A stretch of DNA of 64,000 bases from NCBI RefSeq assembly GCF_004125825.1, contig NZ_QQWI01000002.1, positions 363,671 to 427,670 on the forward strand. The letters run 5' to 3'. Numbering within the stretch: the stretch's first letter is position 1; each line of letters opens with the position of its first letter. Source of the DNA: Fusibacter sp. A1 (GTDB taxonomy: Bacteria > Bacillota > Clostridia > Peptostreptococcales > Acidaminobacteraceae). Shown here one piece after another: positions 34,707 to 42,320 of this stretch. A model generated the notes under the pieces. That model was not told the origin of the DNA. It saw only the letters and a list, made by a program, of their open reading frames with translations, and made no database searches. The translations under genes were made by a program, and so were the position numbers.

Positions 34707-36023
34707 GTGAGTGGACGATTATTTATTCTATTTGTACTTATCTTGATTAATGGTTATTTTGCAGGTACAGAAATTGCATTGATCTCATTAAATGAAACCA
34801 AAATAAAAAAGATGGCCGATGATGGCAATCAAAAGGCGAAAGACCTGCTAGTGCTTTTAAATAGACCGAGTAGGTTTTTAGCAACCATTCAAATCGGAAT
34901 CACACTGGCCGGATTTATGGCAAGTGCATTTGCTGCGGAAAGTTTTTCTGGGCGAATAGTTGAAATGCTCCTTCATTCTGGTTTGAAGGTTTCAGAAAGT
35001 CTATTGAATGTAGTGGTTCTTATCACCATCACGATGATCCTTGCTTATTTTACACTGGTTTTTGGTGAGCTAGTTCCAAAGCGTATCGCAATGCAAAAAT
35101 ATGAGCCGATTGCCTTCTTTTCTATTCGGCCGCTACTTATCATCATGAAAGTTACCGAGCCTTTTGTAAAGCTTCTTACAATGACGACGAATGGTGTTCT
35201 AAAACTCCTAAAAATTGATCCTAATGCCGAAGATGACTTAGGAAGCAAAGAAGAAATCAGATTGTTGGTGGAATTAGGTAAAGAAAAGGGAGAGATTCAA
35301 GCACATGAAAGTACCATGATTCAGAATGTATTTGAGTTTAACAATAAAACAGCTCGAGACATGATGACCCACCGCGTGGAGATGTGTGCGGTTTCTGATA
35401 CAACTTCGTTGAAAGAGCTAAATCGTGTAATCATAGAACACAAGCACACCCGATTACCTGTCTATAAGGAGTCGCTTGACCATGTCATCGGCATATTACA
35501 TGTCAAAGACTTATTGGTCCCCTTAATGAGCAGCAAGCAGACTGAGTTTAACCTAGCAGAGATTATCCATGAAGTAATCAACGTACCTATGCACATGCAG
35601 GCAGACCGGATATTTAGTGAACTGCAACAGCATAAGTCCCATTTGGCGATTGTGCTAGATGATTATGGCGGAACAGCTGGTCTAATCACTATGGAAGATA
35701 TTCTTGAAGAAATCATGGGAGCGATCTTTGACGAATTCGATCAAGAAGACGATTTGGAATGCATTCAGTTAAGCGAGTTAAGTTTTAAAGCCAGTGGATT
35801 AATCACTCTAGGTGAATTGTCAAACCTGCTAGAAGTAGATTTGCCTACCAAAGAGTATGAAACCCTGAATGGGTTTTTAATAGATATGTTCGGCAAATTG
35901 CCCAAACAAGGTTCTGAAATCAACTATCAGACATTACAGTTTAAGGTGTTGGAATTGTCTTCTAAGAGAATTGAAAAAGTACTGATTACAAAAATTGAGA
36001 ATGAAATCAGCGCTGATGACTGA
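34707..36023 (+). CDS. CNNM/CorC-type membrane protein with CBS domains
   Basis: The 438-residue protein starts with a DUF21/CNNM membrane domain (about 1-195; NGYFAGTEIALISLNETKI near the start). A tandem CBS pair (about 205-330, MMTHRVEMCAV, then VIGILHVKDL and LDDYGGTAGLITMEDILEEIMG) and a CorC_HlyC domain (about 350-430) follow. This is the family earlier called hemolysin-like (TlyC/YtfL/YhdP), linked to Mg2+ or Co2+ export. I choose the GTG at 34707 because GATAGGGGG lies just before it; another GTG eight codons earlier has no ribosome site. Confidence 0.9.
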   Translation: MSGRLFILFVLILINGYFAGTEIALISLNETKIKKMADDGNQKAKDLLVLLNRPSRFLATIQIGITLAGFMASAFAAESFSGRIVEMLLHSGLKVSESLLNVVVLITITMILAYFTLVFGELVPKRIAMQKYEPIAFFSIRPLLIIMKVTEPFVKLLTMTTNGVLKLLKIDPNAEDDLGSKEEIRLLVELGKEKGEIQAHESTMIQNVFEFNNKTARDMMTHRVEMCAVSDTTSLKELNRVIIEHKHTRLPVYKESLDHVIGILHVKDLLVPLMSSKQTEFNLAEIIHEVINVPMHMQADRIFSELQQHKSHLAIVLDDYGGTAGLITMEDILEEIMGAIFDEFDQEDDLECIQLSELSFKASGLITLGELSNLLEVDLPTKEYETLNGFLIDMFGKLPKQGSEINYQTLQFKVLELSSKRIEKVLITKIENEISADD

Positions 36024-36117
36024 TCATACCAAGATCAAAGATGATTATACACTGATAGATAAGGCAAACAGAAAAACTTTGGGACTGTTGAAACCAATGG
36101 TAAAATAACCCATACAC

Positions 36118-36143
36118 GTGTCAGATAGAAGCTGATACGCTTG
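36118..36143. repeat. Dispersed REP-like repeat R2, copy 2
   Basis: GTGTCAGATAGAAGCTGATACG matches 33137 onward with one change in the loop. Confidence 0.6.
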
Positions 36144-36155
36144 GCGACAACTTTA

Positions 36156-36186
36156 GGCCTCTCGATAAACCGGGAGGCTTTTTTTG
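36156..36186 (+). terminator. Terminator after the CBS-domain gene
   Basis: GCCTCTCG pairs with CGGGAGGC (one G-T) and is followed by seven T. Confidence 0.75.
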
Positions 36187-36201
36187 GCGAATGATTAGGG
36201 G

Positions 36202-36305
36202 TTGACAAGTAGAAGATGAGTGGTATAATTTTGTTATACGATATATCGCTTTGCGATACAATTCTAAACGATATACTTTTAAGCGATACAACGCGAACCG
36301 ATACA
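36202..36305 (+). promoter_or_regulatory. padR promoter with five CGATA boxes at a 15-bp period
   Basis: TTGACA (36202-36207), 16 bases, extended -10 TGGTATAAT (hexamer 36224-36229). CGATA then occurs at 36239, 36254, 36269, 36284 and 36299, exactly 15 bases apart, between the promoter and the ribosome site. TATCGC-TTT-GCGATA (36244-36258) is a palindrome around the second box. This is probably the binding region of the PadR protein. The 15-base period also makes an apparent five-residue repeat if translated, but the ribosome site lies downstream. Confidence 0.8.
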
Positions 36306-36319
36306 TGAAAGGAGCAGAT

Positions 36320-36625
36320 ATGGCTAAGAATTCCAGTGGACGATTAACCGAATCGACCTATGCGATATTACTTGCGACAACAGAACCTATCCACGGTTAC
36401 GGCATTATGTCGCGAATCAAAGAACTGAGCAAGGAATCGATCGTCATCGGTCCAGGTACCTTATACGGTGCTCTAAAAAAACTGATGGGTGATGGACTGA
36501 TCAGCATGAAACTGGTGGATGACCAAAAGATATACGAAGTAACCGGTGCGGGCAAAGAGGTATTAAAAGAAGAATTCGAGAGACTGGAAAATTTGATTGC
36601 GATGAGCAAGGAGGTCCTAGGATGA
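36320..36625 (+). CDS. PadR-family transcriptional regulator
   Basis: The 101-residue winged-helix protein is typical of short PadR (s1) members: LTESTYAILLATTEPIHGYGIMSRIKELS, then IGPGTLYGALKKLMGDGLI and the beta-wing. The ATG at 36320 follows GGAGCAG. Its stop overlaps the start of the DUF2812 gene (ATGA), a pairing seen in many Firmicutes. The CGATA array upstream suggests autoregulation. Confidence 0.92.
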   Translation: MAKNSSGRLTESTYAILLATTEPIHGYGIMSRIKELSKESIVIGPGTLYGALKKLMGDGLISMKLVDDQKIYEVTGAGKEVLKEEFERLENLIAMSKEVLG

Positions 36626-37146
36626 AAAAAGTTGTTTATAAAGCGTTATTCGCATGGCAAGAAGAAAAGGAAGCCGCTTTTTTAGAAGAAATGGGCAGAC
36701 AAGGATGGCTGCTTGTGGACGTATTGCCATTTAGGTATACCTTTGTAGAAGGTCAAGCAGATGAGTATGTATATCAGTTCGATTATTCGAGAATGTCAGC
36801 AGGTCAGTACATGGAAAACCAACGGTTTTTAGAAAGCTTTGGCTGGGAAAAAGTCACTCAACTCTTGGGATGGCACTATTACAGGGGCCTACGCTCAGAA
36901 CTTGAAAGTGTAGAACTCTACACCGACCAGGATTCCTTAAAAGACAAATACAAGCATCTGTTTCGTCTGTTTGCGATTTTAGGGGGGATTAACCTAATGT
37001 CCTTCATCAATTTGATGAACATCTCCCAAAGGGCTGGAGGCTCCGTCCGGTGGGTAGGACTACTTAACCTTGGCGTATCGGTACTCTTGTTCTATGCGAT
37101 GTACAAGATCTATAGTAAAGTTAAAAAGTATAAGGCGCAAATCTGA
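36622..37146 (+). CDS. DUF2812 membrane protein
   Basis: The 174-residue protein has an N-terminal DUF2812 domain (about 3-95: FLEEMGRQGWLLVDV, then YVYQFDYSRM and ESFGWEKVTQLLGWHYYR) and two transmembrane helices (about 112-130 and 141-160). It is translationally coupled to PadR. Function unknown, likely the PadR-controlled membrane partner. Confidence 0.88.
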   Translation: MKKVVYKALFAWQEEKEAAFLEEMGRQGWLLVDVLPFRYTFVEGQADEYVYQFDYSRMSAGQYMENQRFLESFGWEKVTQLLGWHYYRGLRSELESVELYTDQDSLKDKYKHLFRLFAILGGINLMSFINLMNISQRAGGSVRWVGLLNLGVSVLLFYAMYKIYSKVKKYKAQI

Positions 37147-37198
37147 TAGTCTAAACCGCAGGTCGACTATTCTCCGATAGAAAGATGTGGAGCAATCA

Positions 37199-38068
37199 AT
37201 GAAGAACAAGACAAAGGTGATCTTTAACAGCATGAAGGCCATGCACTTTAAAGACACGATGAAAAAGAAGATGCTGCATCCCGATCGCTCAGCAAAACCC
37301 TTTCTTCCTAAACACTTTTCCAAAAAACATGACACGACCGTGCTTGAGGTAGAAGGCTGTCAGGCGGTGACATTCGGAAGGCCGGATAGCAAGACGCACA
37401 TCCTTTATTTTCATGGGGGCGGCTATCTCTTCGAAATCAGCACCATGCACTGGCGCTTTGTCGACAAGATGACGAATCACATGAACTGCAAGACGACTGT
37501 GATCCAGTATCCGCTTGCACCTGAGAATACCTTTGAAGACACTTACCGTGTGGTAGAGGCCATGTACAAGCAGCTGACAAAAGATACAGAGGGTGAGCAG
37601 ATCATACTGATGGGCGACTCTGCCGGGGCATCGCTTGCCATGGGGTTGACGCATAAGCTGGTCAAAGAAAAGAACACACCGCTGCCTAATCAGCTGATCA
37701 TGTTTTCGCCATATCTTGACATGACGCTCTCGACCCCAGGTATGGCCGATGAAGAAGCCTACGACCATATGCTCAGCATGGAGTTATTAGAGCATAGTGC
37801 CAAGGTGTTTGCAGGCGGGCACCCGCTACAAAGCGAGCTGCTGTCGCCACTCTTTGGCGATTTGACTAAACTGCCGCAAACCGCAGTGTTTTACGGCACC
37901 CACGAACTTTTTTACAAAGACTGCCTAAGGCTAAAAGAGATGACTAGGCACCAGAACAACTTCCAGTTCTACGAGTACAAGGACATGCAACATGTCTGGA
38001 TGCTGTTCCCCATAGAAGAGCAGACGCAGGTGCTTGAAGACATACTAGAGTTCATAAAAAAGGAATAG
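37199..38068 (+). CDS. Alpha/beta hydrolase (HSL-type esterase)
   Basis: The 289-residue hydrolase has the oxyanion motif YFHGGGYLF (about 71-79), nucleophile elbow GDSAGAS (about 142-148), and a plausible Asp/His pair late in the chain (His in MQHVW near 270). This is the hormone-sensitive-lipase/acetyl-esterase family. GTGGAG before the ATG at 37199 supports that start. It is separate from the PadR pair and followed by its own terminator. Confidence 0.9.
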   Translation: MKNKTKVIFNSMKAMHFKDTMKKKMLHPDRSAKPFLPKHFSKKHDTTVLEVEGCQAVTFGRPDSKTHILYFHGGGYLFEISTMHWRFVDKMTNHMNCKTTVIQYPLAPENTFEDTYRVVEAMYKQLTKDTEGEQIILMGDSAGASLAMGLTHKLVKEKNTPLPNQLIMFSPYLDMTLSTPGMADEEAYDHMLSMELLEHSAKVFAGGHPLQSELLSPLFGDLTKLPQTAVFYGTHELFYKDCLRLKEMTRHQNNFQFYEYKDMQHVWMLFPIEEQTQVLEDILEFIKKE

Positions 38069-38092
38069 ACATCATGTCCATTCCTTTTTTTT
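38059..38092 (+). terminator. Terminator of the esterase gene
   Basis: AAAGGAATAGACAT pairs with ATGTCCATTCCTTT (one mismatch), followed by T run. Confidence 0.8.
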
Positions 38093-38401
38093 ATGAACTC
38101 ACTGAAAGTGATTTAAGAAGTTGTGTGACGATAAAAACTAAAGATGAAATTCAATGGATTGGTTTTGAAAAAACAAAGCTGACTTGGATATATTCATAGG
38201 AAGTTTACCTATTGCAGAACCATAATAGCAAAGAATTATTGTATAATAAGTAAGGTGAAACTTTTGATCATGCGGTGCGCGGTAATTGGCGGTATTGCAA
38301 TCTTTGTTCAATCGAAACGTGAACGTGATTTAATGGTAAGAAGTAAATTAGGGTCAGTAAACAAAGAGAAGTAAGTGAATATTTTGAAAGGATACGTACA
38401 G
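38093..38401 (+). other. Intergenic region with recurrent promoter-like module (copy D) and possible small ORF
   Basis: GAATTATTGTATAATAAG (TATAAT 38242-38247) resembles the modules near 55420, 55839 and 57487. Just after AAGGTG lies an open frame, 38270-38374, of 34 codons (or 39 from GTG at 38255) with no known relative. It may be translated, but evidence is weak. Nothing else was recognised here. Confidence 0.35.
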
Positions 38402-39382
38402 ATGGATTATCCAAAAAAGTTAATGCTCGCAAATATTCCAACAAAACTCGAAAAAATGAACTGGGTTTCGAGTCTATTCAAACATATCGATGTGTATATC
38501 AAAAGGGATGACCAGACGGGTTTTGAGTGCTCAGGAAATAAAGTCAGAAAACTTGAGTACCTGATGTATGAAGTGTTAAATCAAAATTACGATGGTGTCA
38601 TAACATGTGGAAGCGCACAATCAAATCACGTAAGAGCTACAGCGGCTTGTGCCGCGAAACTGGGGCTTAAATGCATAGCGGTATTACGTGAATTAGATCA
38701 GGCAGAACCTGTCTGTAACCTTGCAATGACAAAGGCCTTTGGTGCAACCTGTGTGAACATCGATGCTGAGGAGTACAAACTCCACCGCACAGAGATCATG
38801 AACGACATTAAAATCGAACGAGCACTCAATGGCGACAAGATATACGTCATACCCGAGGGTGGGTCCAGTGCTTTAGGTGCGCTTGGGTACTTCGATGCGT
38901 TTAAAGAAATTTTAGAGCAAGAAAAAGCCATGAACATAAACTTTGACATGCTGTCAGTAGCCGTGGGTTCATGTGGCACCTATAGCGGACTGGTTCTTGG
39001 AAACCACCGGTTGAAGACCCAAAAGTCGATACTTGGTATCAACATTTACAATCCACAACATGACTTTACCCCCGAAATTCAGAAATTAGTTTTCAAAAGC
39101 GATACATATTTCGATCAGGCAAGCACAGACAGGCCTCTAAGCTTAAATCTTAAAAACAACTATGTGGGTGAGGCATACGGCATAGAAAACAAAAATGCGA
39201 CGGAGTTTACAAAAGAAGTCACCCAAAACGAAGGCATCCTATTCGACCGTGTCTACACGAGTAAGGCGTTTTATGGGTTTATAGAAGAGCTGAAAAAGAA
39301 GGACCAAGAAATTGAAGCTTCAGGGACAAAAGGCATAAATGCTTTGTTCATACATACGGGTGGCACATTTTTATTGCCGTAA
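38402..39382 (+). CDS. PLP-dependent D-cysteine desulfhydrase/ACC deaminase family enzyme
   Basis: The 326-residue fold-type II PLP enzyme has the Schiff-base lysine in FECSGNKVRKLEYL (about 41-54), the phosphate or carboxylate loop CGSAQSNHVRATAA (about 67-80), and the C-terminal FIHTGG segment. This matches DcyD/1-aminocyclopropane-1-carboxylate deaminase-like proteins, which release sulfide or ammonia plus pyruvate or a keto acid. The ATG at 38402 has AAAGGA upstream. Monocistronic. Confidence 0.88.
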   Translation: MDYPKKLMLANIPTKLEKMNWVSSLFKHIDVYIKRDDQTGFECSGNKVRKLEYLMYEVLNQNYDGVITCGSAQSNHVRATAACAAKLGLKCIAVLRELDQAEPVCNLAMTKAFGATCVNIDAEEYKLHRTEIMNDIKIERALNGDKIYVIPEGGSSALGALGYFDAFKEILEQEKAMNINFDMLSVAVGSCGTYSGLVLGNHRLKTQKSILGINIYNPQHDFTPEIQKLVFKSDTYFDQASTDRPLSLNLKNNYVGEAYGIENKNATEFTKEVTQNEGILFDRVYTSKAFYGFIEELKKKDQEIEASGTKGINALFIHTGGTFLLP

Positions 39383-39492
39383 AGAGGTGTTCAGCTAAAT
39401 CAAAATTATCTAAAACCTTGTTGCTCGCTAAGAGCCAGCATCATGATGCTCAGACTGGTGACCGGCACCCATTATCTAGATAGTTCAAGTTT

Positions 39493-39546
39493 TAAAAAAA
39501 CCTGCAGCGCTTTGTATTTAAACATACGAAGCGTGCAGGTTTTTCA
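39493..39546. terminator. Bidirectional terminator
   Basis: AAAAAAACCTGCA...GTAT pairs with ATAC...TGCAGGTTTTT, between the PLP enzyme gene and the opposing flavodoxin remnant. Confidence 0.82.
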
Positions 39547-39596
39547 AATTGAGGCAGAAGTTGGCCTTTCTCTACGGTCTGGAATAGACACGTGGT

Positions 39597-40140
39597 CTAT
39601 TCTTTTTTATAGGGTTGCTCAAAACGCTTTTCAAAAGCATTGTTCTTTTTCAGCAGCTTGTTCCAGTAAAAATTACGCAGTCTCTTTGGTGCTACCGTAC
39701 CGAAAAGAAATTGCGTGATTTTCGTAAGGAATACAGGTTTTGCCATTTGATCTACCTGGCTTGAATCGAATCTGCCTGTCGATACGACAGTTTTCACAAG
39801 GGACACAAAGGGTGCGATCATCTTGTCTTGACTTTGTGGCGGTCGTATCTGTAGACCTTCGATGCCGCCTTTGATGGCGGTGCCAAGGTAGGTCCTGTCA
39901 AGTCGAAGGGACAGTTGCTCGAAGTAGGCTTCAAGATAATGCGACTGGCTACTTTCAGGAAAACCGGACTGCACCACGAAGCTGATGCTTCCTTTTGACG
40001 GAGCCAAAAGCTCGATGAATTTCATCACACGAAAAGGCATGGCGTGAACATACAAGGGCATGAAGAACAAGACGTGCTCGTCTTTTGAGAACTTGTCGGC
40101 CCACTGAGCCCTCTTTTCGTAAATCAAAAATAGTGATCAT
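39597..40140 (-). pseudogene. Flavodoxin-like oxidoreductase, N-terminally disrupted
   Basis: The frame ending at 39597 encodes 176 residues with KDEHVLFFMPLYVHAMPFRVMKFIE and the family C-terminus (FYWNKLLKKN). The true start ATG at 40140 (MITIFD) is in another frame and joins it after only a few codons. The FMN-phosphate loop and about 30-40 residues are missing, so a deletion with frameshift has occurred. It partly overlaps a PadR remnant, as in intact padR-flavoprotein operons. Confidence 0.7.
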
Positions 40141-40354
40141 CACGTTCTCTCCTTTTGCTCTTCGATGCCCCGTAGTATCTCAATCGTTTCTTTGTGGTGC
40201 AGAATATGCCGGTCGATCATGGCAAACCGCTCCGCCTTTGTAAGCGAACTAAAGTGAAACATCCTAAGCAGAATGTCTCCATCGCCTTTTTAATGTCATA
40301 AGCCGTCAAGGGAAACCCATAGGTTAAAAATCCAAGTATGATAAAATCAGTCAT
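40140..40354 (-). pseudogene. PadR-family regulator, internally deleted
   Basis: The start MTDFIILGFLTYGFPLTAYDIKKAME (26 residues) is a long-type PadR N-terminus with AAGGAG before the ATG. Then the frame breaks. The family C-terminus (SLTKAERFAMIDRHILHHKETIEIL) reappears in another frame and ends in TGATG overlapping the next start. Most of the DNA-binding domain is gone. Confidence 0.72.
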
Positions 40355-40364
40355 AATTTCTCCT

Positions 40365-40400
40365 TATGTTTCTAAACGATATATATCTAATAGAAACATA
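40365..40400. promoter_or_regulatory. Probable operator of the decayed padR gene
   Basis: TATGTTTCTA (40365-40374) and TAGAAACATA (40391-40400) are exact inverted repeats around ACGATATATATC, a core like the CGATATATC of the other padR operator. Confidence 0.55.
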
Positions 40401-40573
40401 TCATAGTCACCGCACTTGACCATTAGAAGAATATTAGAAGTTGAAAAGAAAAGTAAAATTATTTACCTTAATGAACCGTTCTTGGTACAAACTGCTGTAT
40501 AATAAAAAAAACATAAAAGAATTGTTTGTGAAGTACGGTTATCAAAAAGAGTACAAGAGATGAGGGAGACAAC

Positions 40574-42280
40574 ATGAAAAAAGAAATTAAAATCACGATC
40601 TTACTGACTTTGGTCATCTCCTGTGCAATGCTTCTTACCGGTTGCGTGTCGATCATAAAAGGCTTAGCGGACTACATAGACCCTGAGAACCTATACGATG
40701 AGGGCAATTATGAGGGCGTCATAGCCATGATCGATGTTGACGAGGAGATCGCGCACGACAACTATGTGGACATACTCCTTTTGATCAAGTCGCATATGGT
40801 GCTGGATAATCCCGAAAGAGCGCTTGAAATTGTCGATCAATATGTACAGCAGCACACTCAGTTTAAAATTGAGAGAATCAAGGTCGAAATCTATAAAAAC
40901 ATGTTTGAAGAAGCCTTAATGGAAGAGGCTGCCAAAGCGATACTTAAAAAATTCGAGACTCGCTTTGACGACTTTGACCTTATGGACAAGATGAACTACG
41001 GCTACCTGCTGATCGCTGTGGATCGAAACGACGAAGCGATAGAGCTTTATCTAACCTTGCTCGAAGGGGACATTGACGATGAGAACCTAGATGTGATTTA
41101 CAACAATCTGGCATGGTCGTATGCTAATATCAGCGACTTTGAATCTGCCATCAACTACTCGGAGCTTTCTTTGGGCATCGTACCGAACGACACGATTTCT
41201 CTAACCAATCTAGGTAATGCCTACATGGGCCTGGACCAGTACGAGAAGGCAAAAGAGATTTACCTGCAGGCCATTCAATCTGATAATGACAACAACTACG
41301 CCTATTACGGCCTAGGTATCGTGAACGAGAATCTTGAAAACAGCGACAAAGCACTTGAAGCTTGGCTGGAGCACACTCGAATTCTTGATGCAGACATTGA
41401 CGGGTGGTACGGCATTTACAGAAACTGCGAAGATGCGGGGCGTCGTGAACTCTTAAAGGATTCACTTGAAAAGATCGTAGAACTGAATCCGTCGTCCTAT
41501 TACTACTCGATTGAGCTGATGGAGATCTATGAGGATGAAAAGGATCTTGGCAGGCTGTCGAACGTTGTTCTAAACTATTACCACAGCACCAGCGAGTACC
41601 AGCGCGATATTTTGCTTGCGGACTTTGATCTGACCAGAGGGCGAGAAGAAGAAGGACTAAAAAAATACAAGGAAATCCTCGAGAACTACGACCTTGACTA
41701 CTATGACTATTATGACATCTTCTACGAACTTATCTGGCAAGAACAAGAGAATCTGATTCCAGTAATCGTTGAAGCGGTTGACAATAAGTTGGGAATTCTG
41801 GTGCGCCTAGAGCTTGAGATCGAACTCTATTATGAGTATGATGACTTTGACAAGGTCTATGAGGCTGCCGTCAAACTGGTGAGCCTTGATAATGAAAGTG
41901 TCATAGGGCATGAGTACCTGGGCGACGTCTATCTTGAAAGAAGTGAATACGACAAAGCCCTAAGCGAGTATCAGACCGCACAAGGCATCTTTGGAAGTTA
42001 TGAGTACGCAGATGTGTCCATCATCAACTGCCTGATCCATCTTAGTGAATTAAATGAGGCAAAGACGCTGCTTGACGACATGCTTAAGCAAACCCAACCA
42101 CCCGCCATGGCATACGTACATCGTGCAAGAATCGCCATGCGAGAATCAGATGAAACTTTAGCCGTAGAGATGCTCACAAGCACGTTCGAGACCTACAGCT
42201 ATATGACCTACGTGCTTGACCAGTTCGAGGAGTTCGAGGCGATTAGGGATCATGAGAGGTTAGTGGGCTTTATTGATTGA
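40574..42280 (+). CDS. TPR-repeat lipoprotein
   Basis: The 568-residue protein has a lipoprotein signal (lipobox LLTGC, Cys24) followed by about twelve TPR-like helix pairs, clearest at about 175-260 (NLAWSYANISDFESAINYSELSL and GNAYMGLDQYEKAKEIYLQAI) and 440-480. The composition is very acidic and rich in Tyr. It probably serves as a surface scaffold. GAGGGAG precedes the ATG. It lies 40 bases before the binding-protein gene and may be co-transcribed with it. Confidence 0.88.
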   Translation: MKKEIKITILLTLVISCAMLLTGCVSIIKGLADYIDPENLYDEGNYEGVIAMIDVDEEIAHDNYVDILLLIKSHMVLDNPERALEIVDQYVQQHTQFKIERIKVEIYKNMFEEALMEEAAKAILKKFETRFDDFDLMDKMNYGYLLIAVDRNDEAIELYLTLLEGDIDDENLDVIYNNLAWSYANISDFESAINYSELSLGIVPNDTISLTNLGNAYMGLDQYEKAKEIYLQAIQSDNDNNYAYYGLGIVNENLENSDKALEAWLEHTRILDADIDGWYGIYRNCEDAGRRELLKDSLEKIVELNPSSYYYSIELMEIYEDEKDLGRLSNVVLNYYHSTSEYQRDILLADFDLTRGREEEGLKKYKEILENYDLDYYDYYDIFYELIWQEQENLIPVIVEAVDNKLGILVRLELEIELYYEYDDFDKVYEAAVKLVSLDNESVIGHEYLGDVYLERSEYDKALSEYQTAQGIFGSYEYADVSIINCLIHLSELNEAKTLLDDMLKQTQPPAMAYVHRARIAMRESDETLAVEMLTSTFETYSYMTYVLDQFEEFEAIRDHERLVGFID

Positions 42281-42320
42281 ATTGATTAAATAAGTAGTGA
42301 AAAGCCCATCAGGAGAGAAA

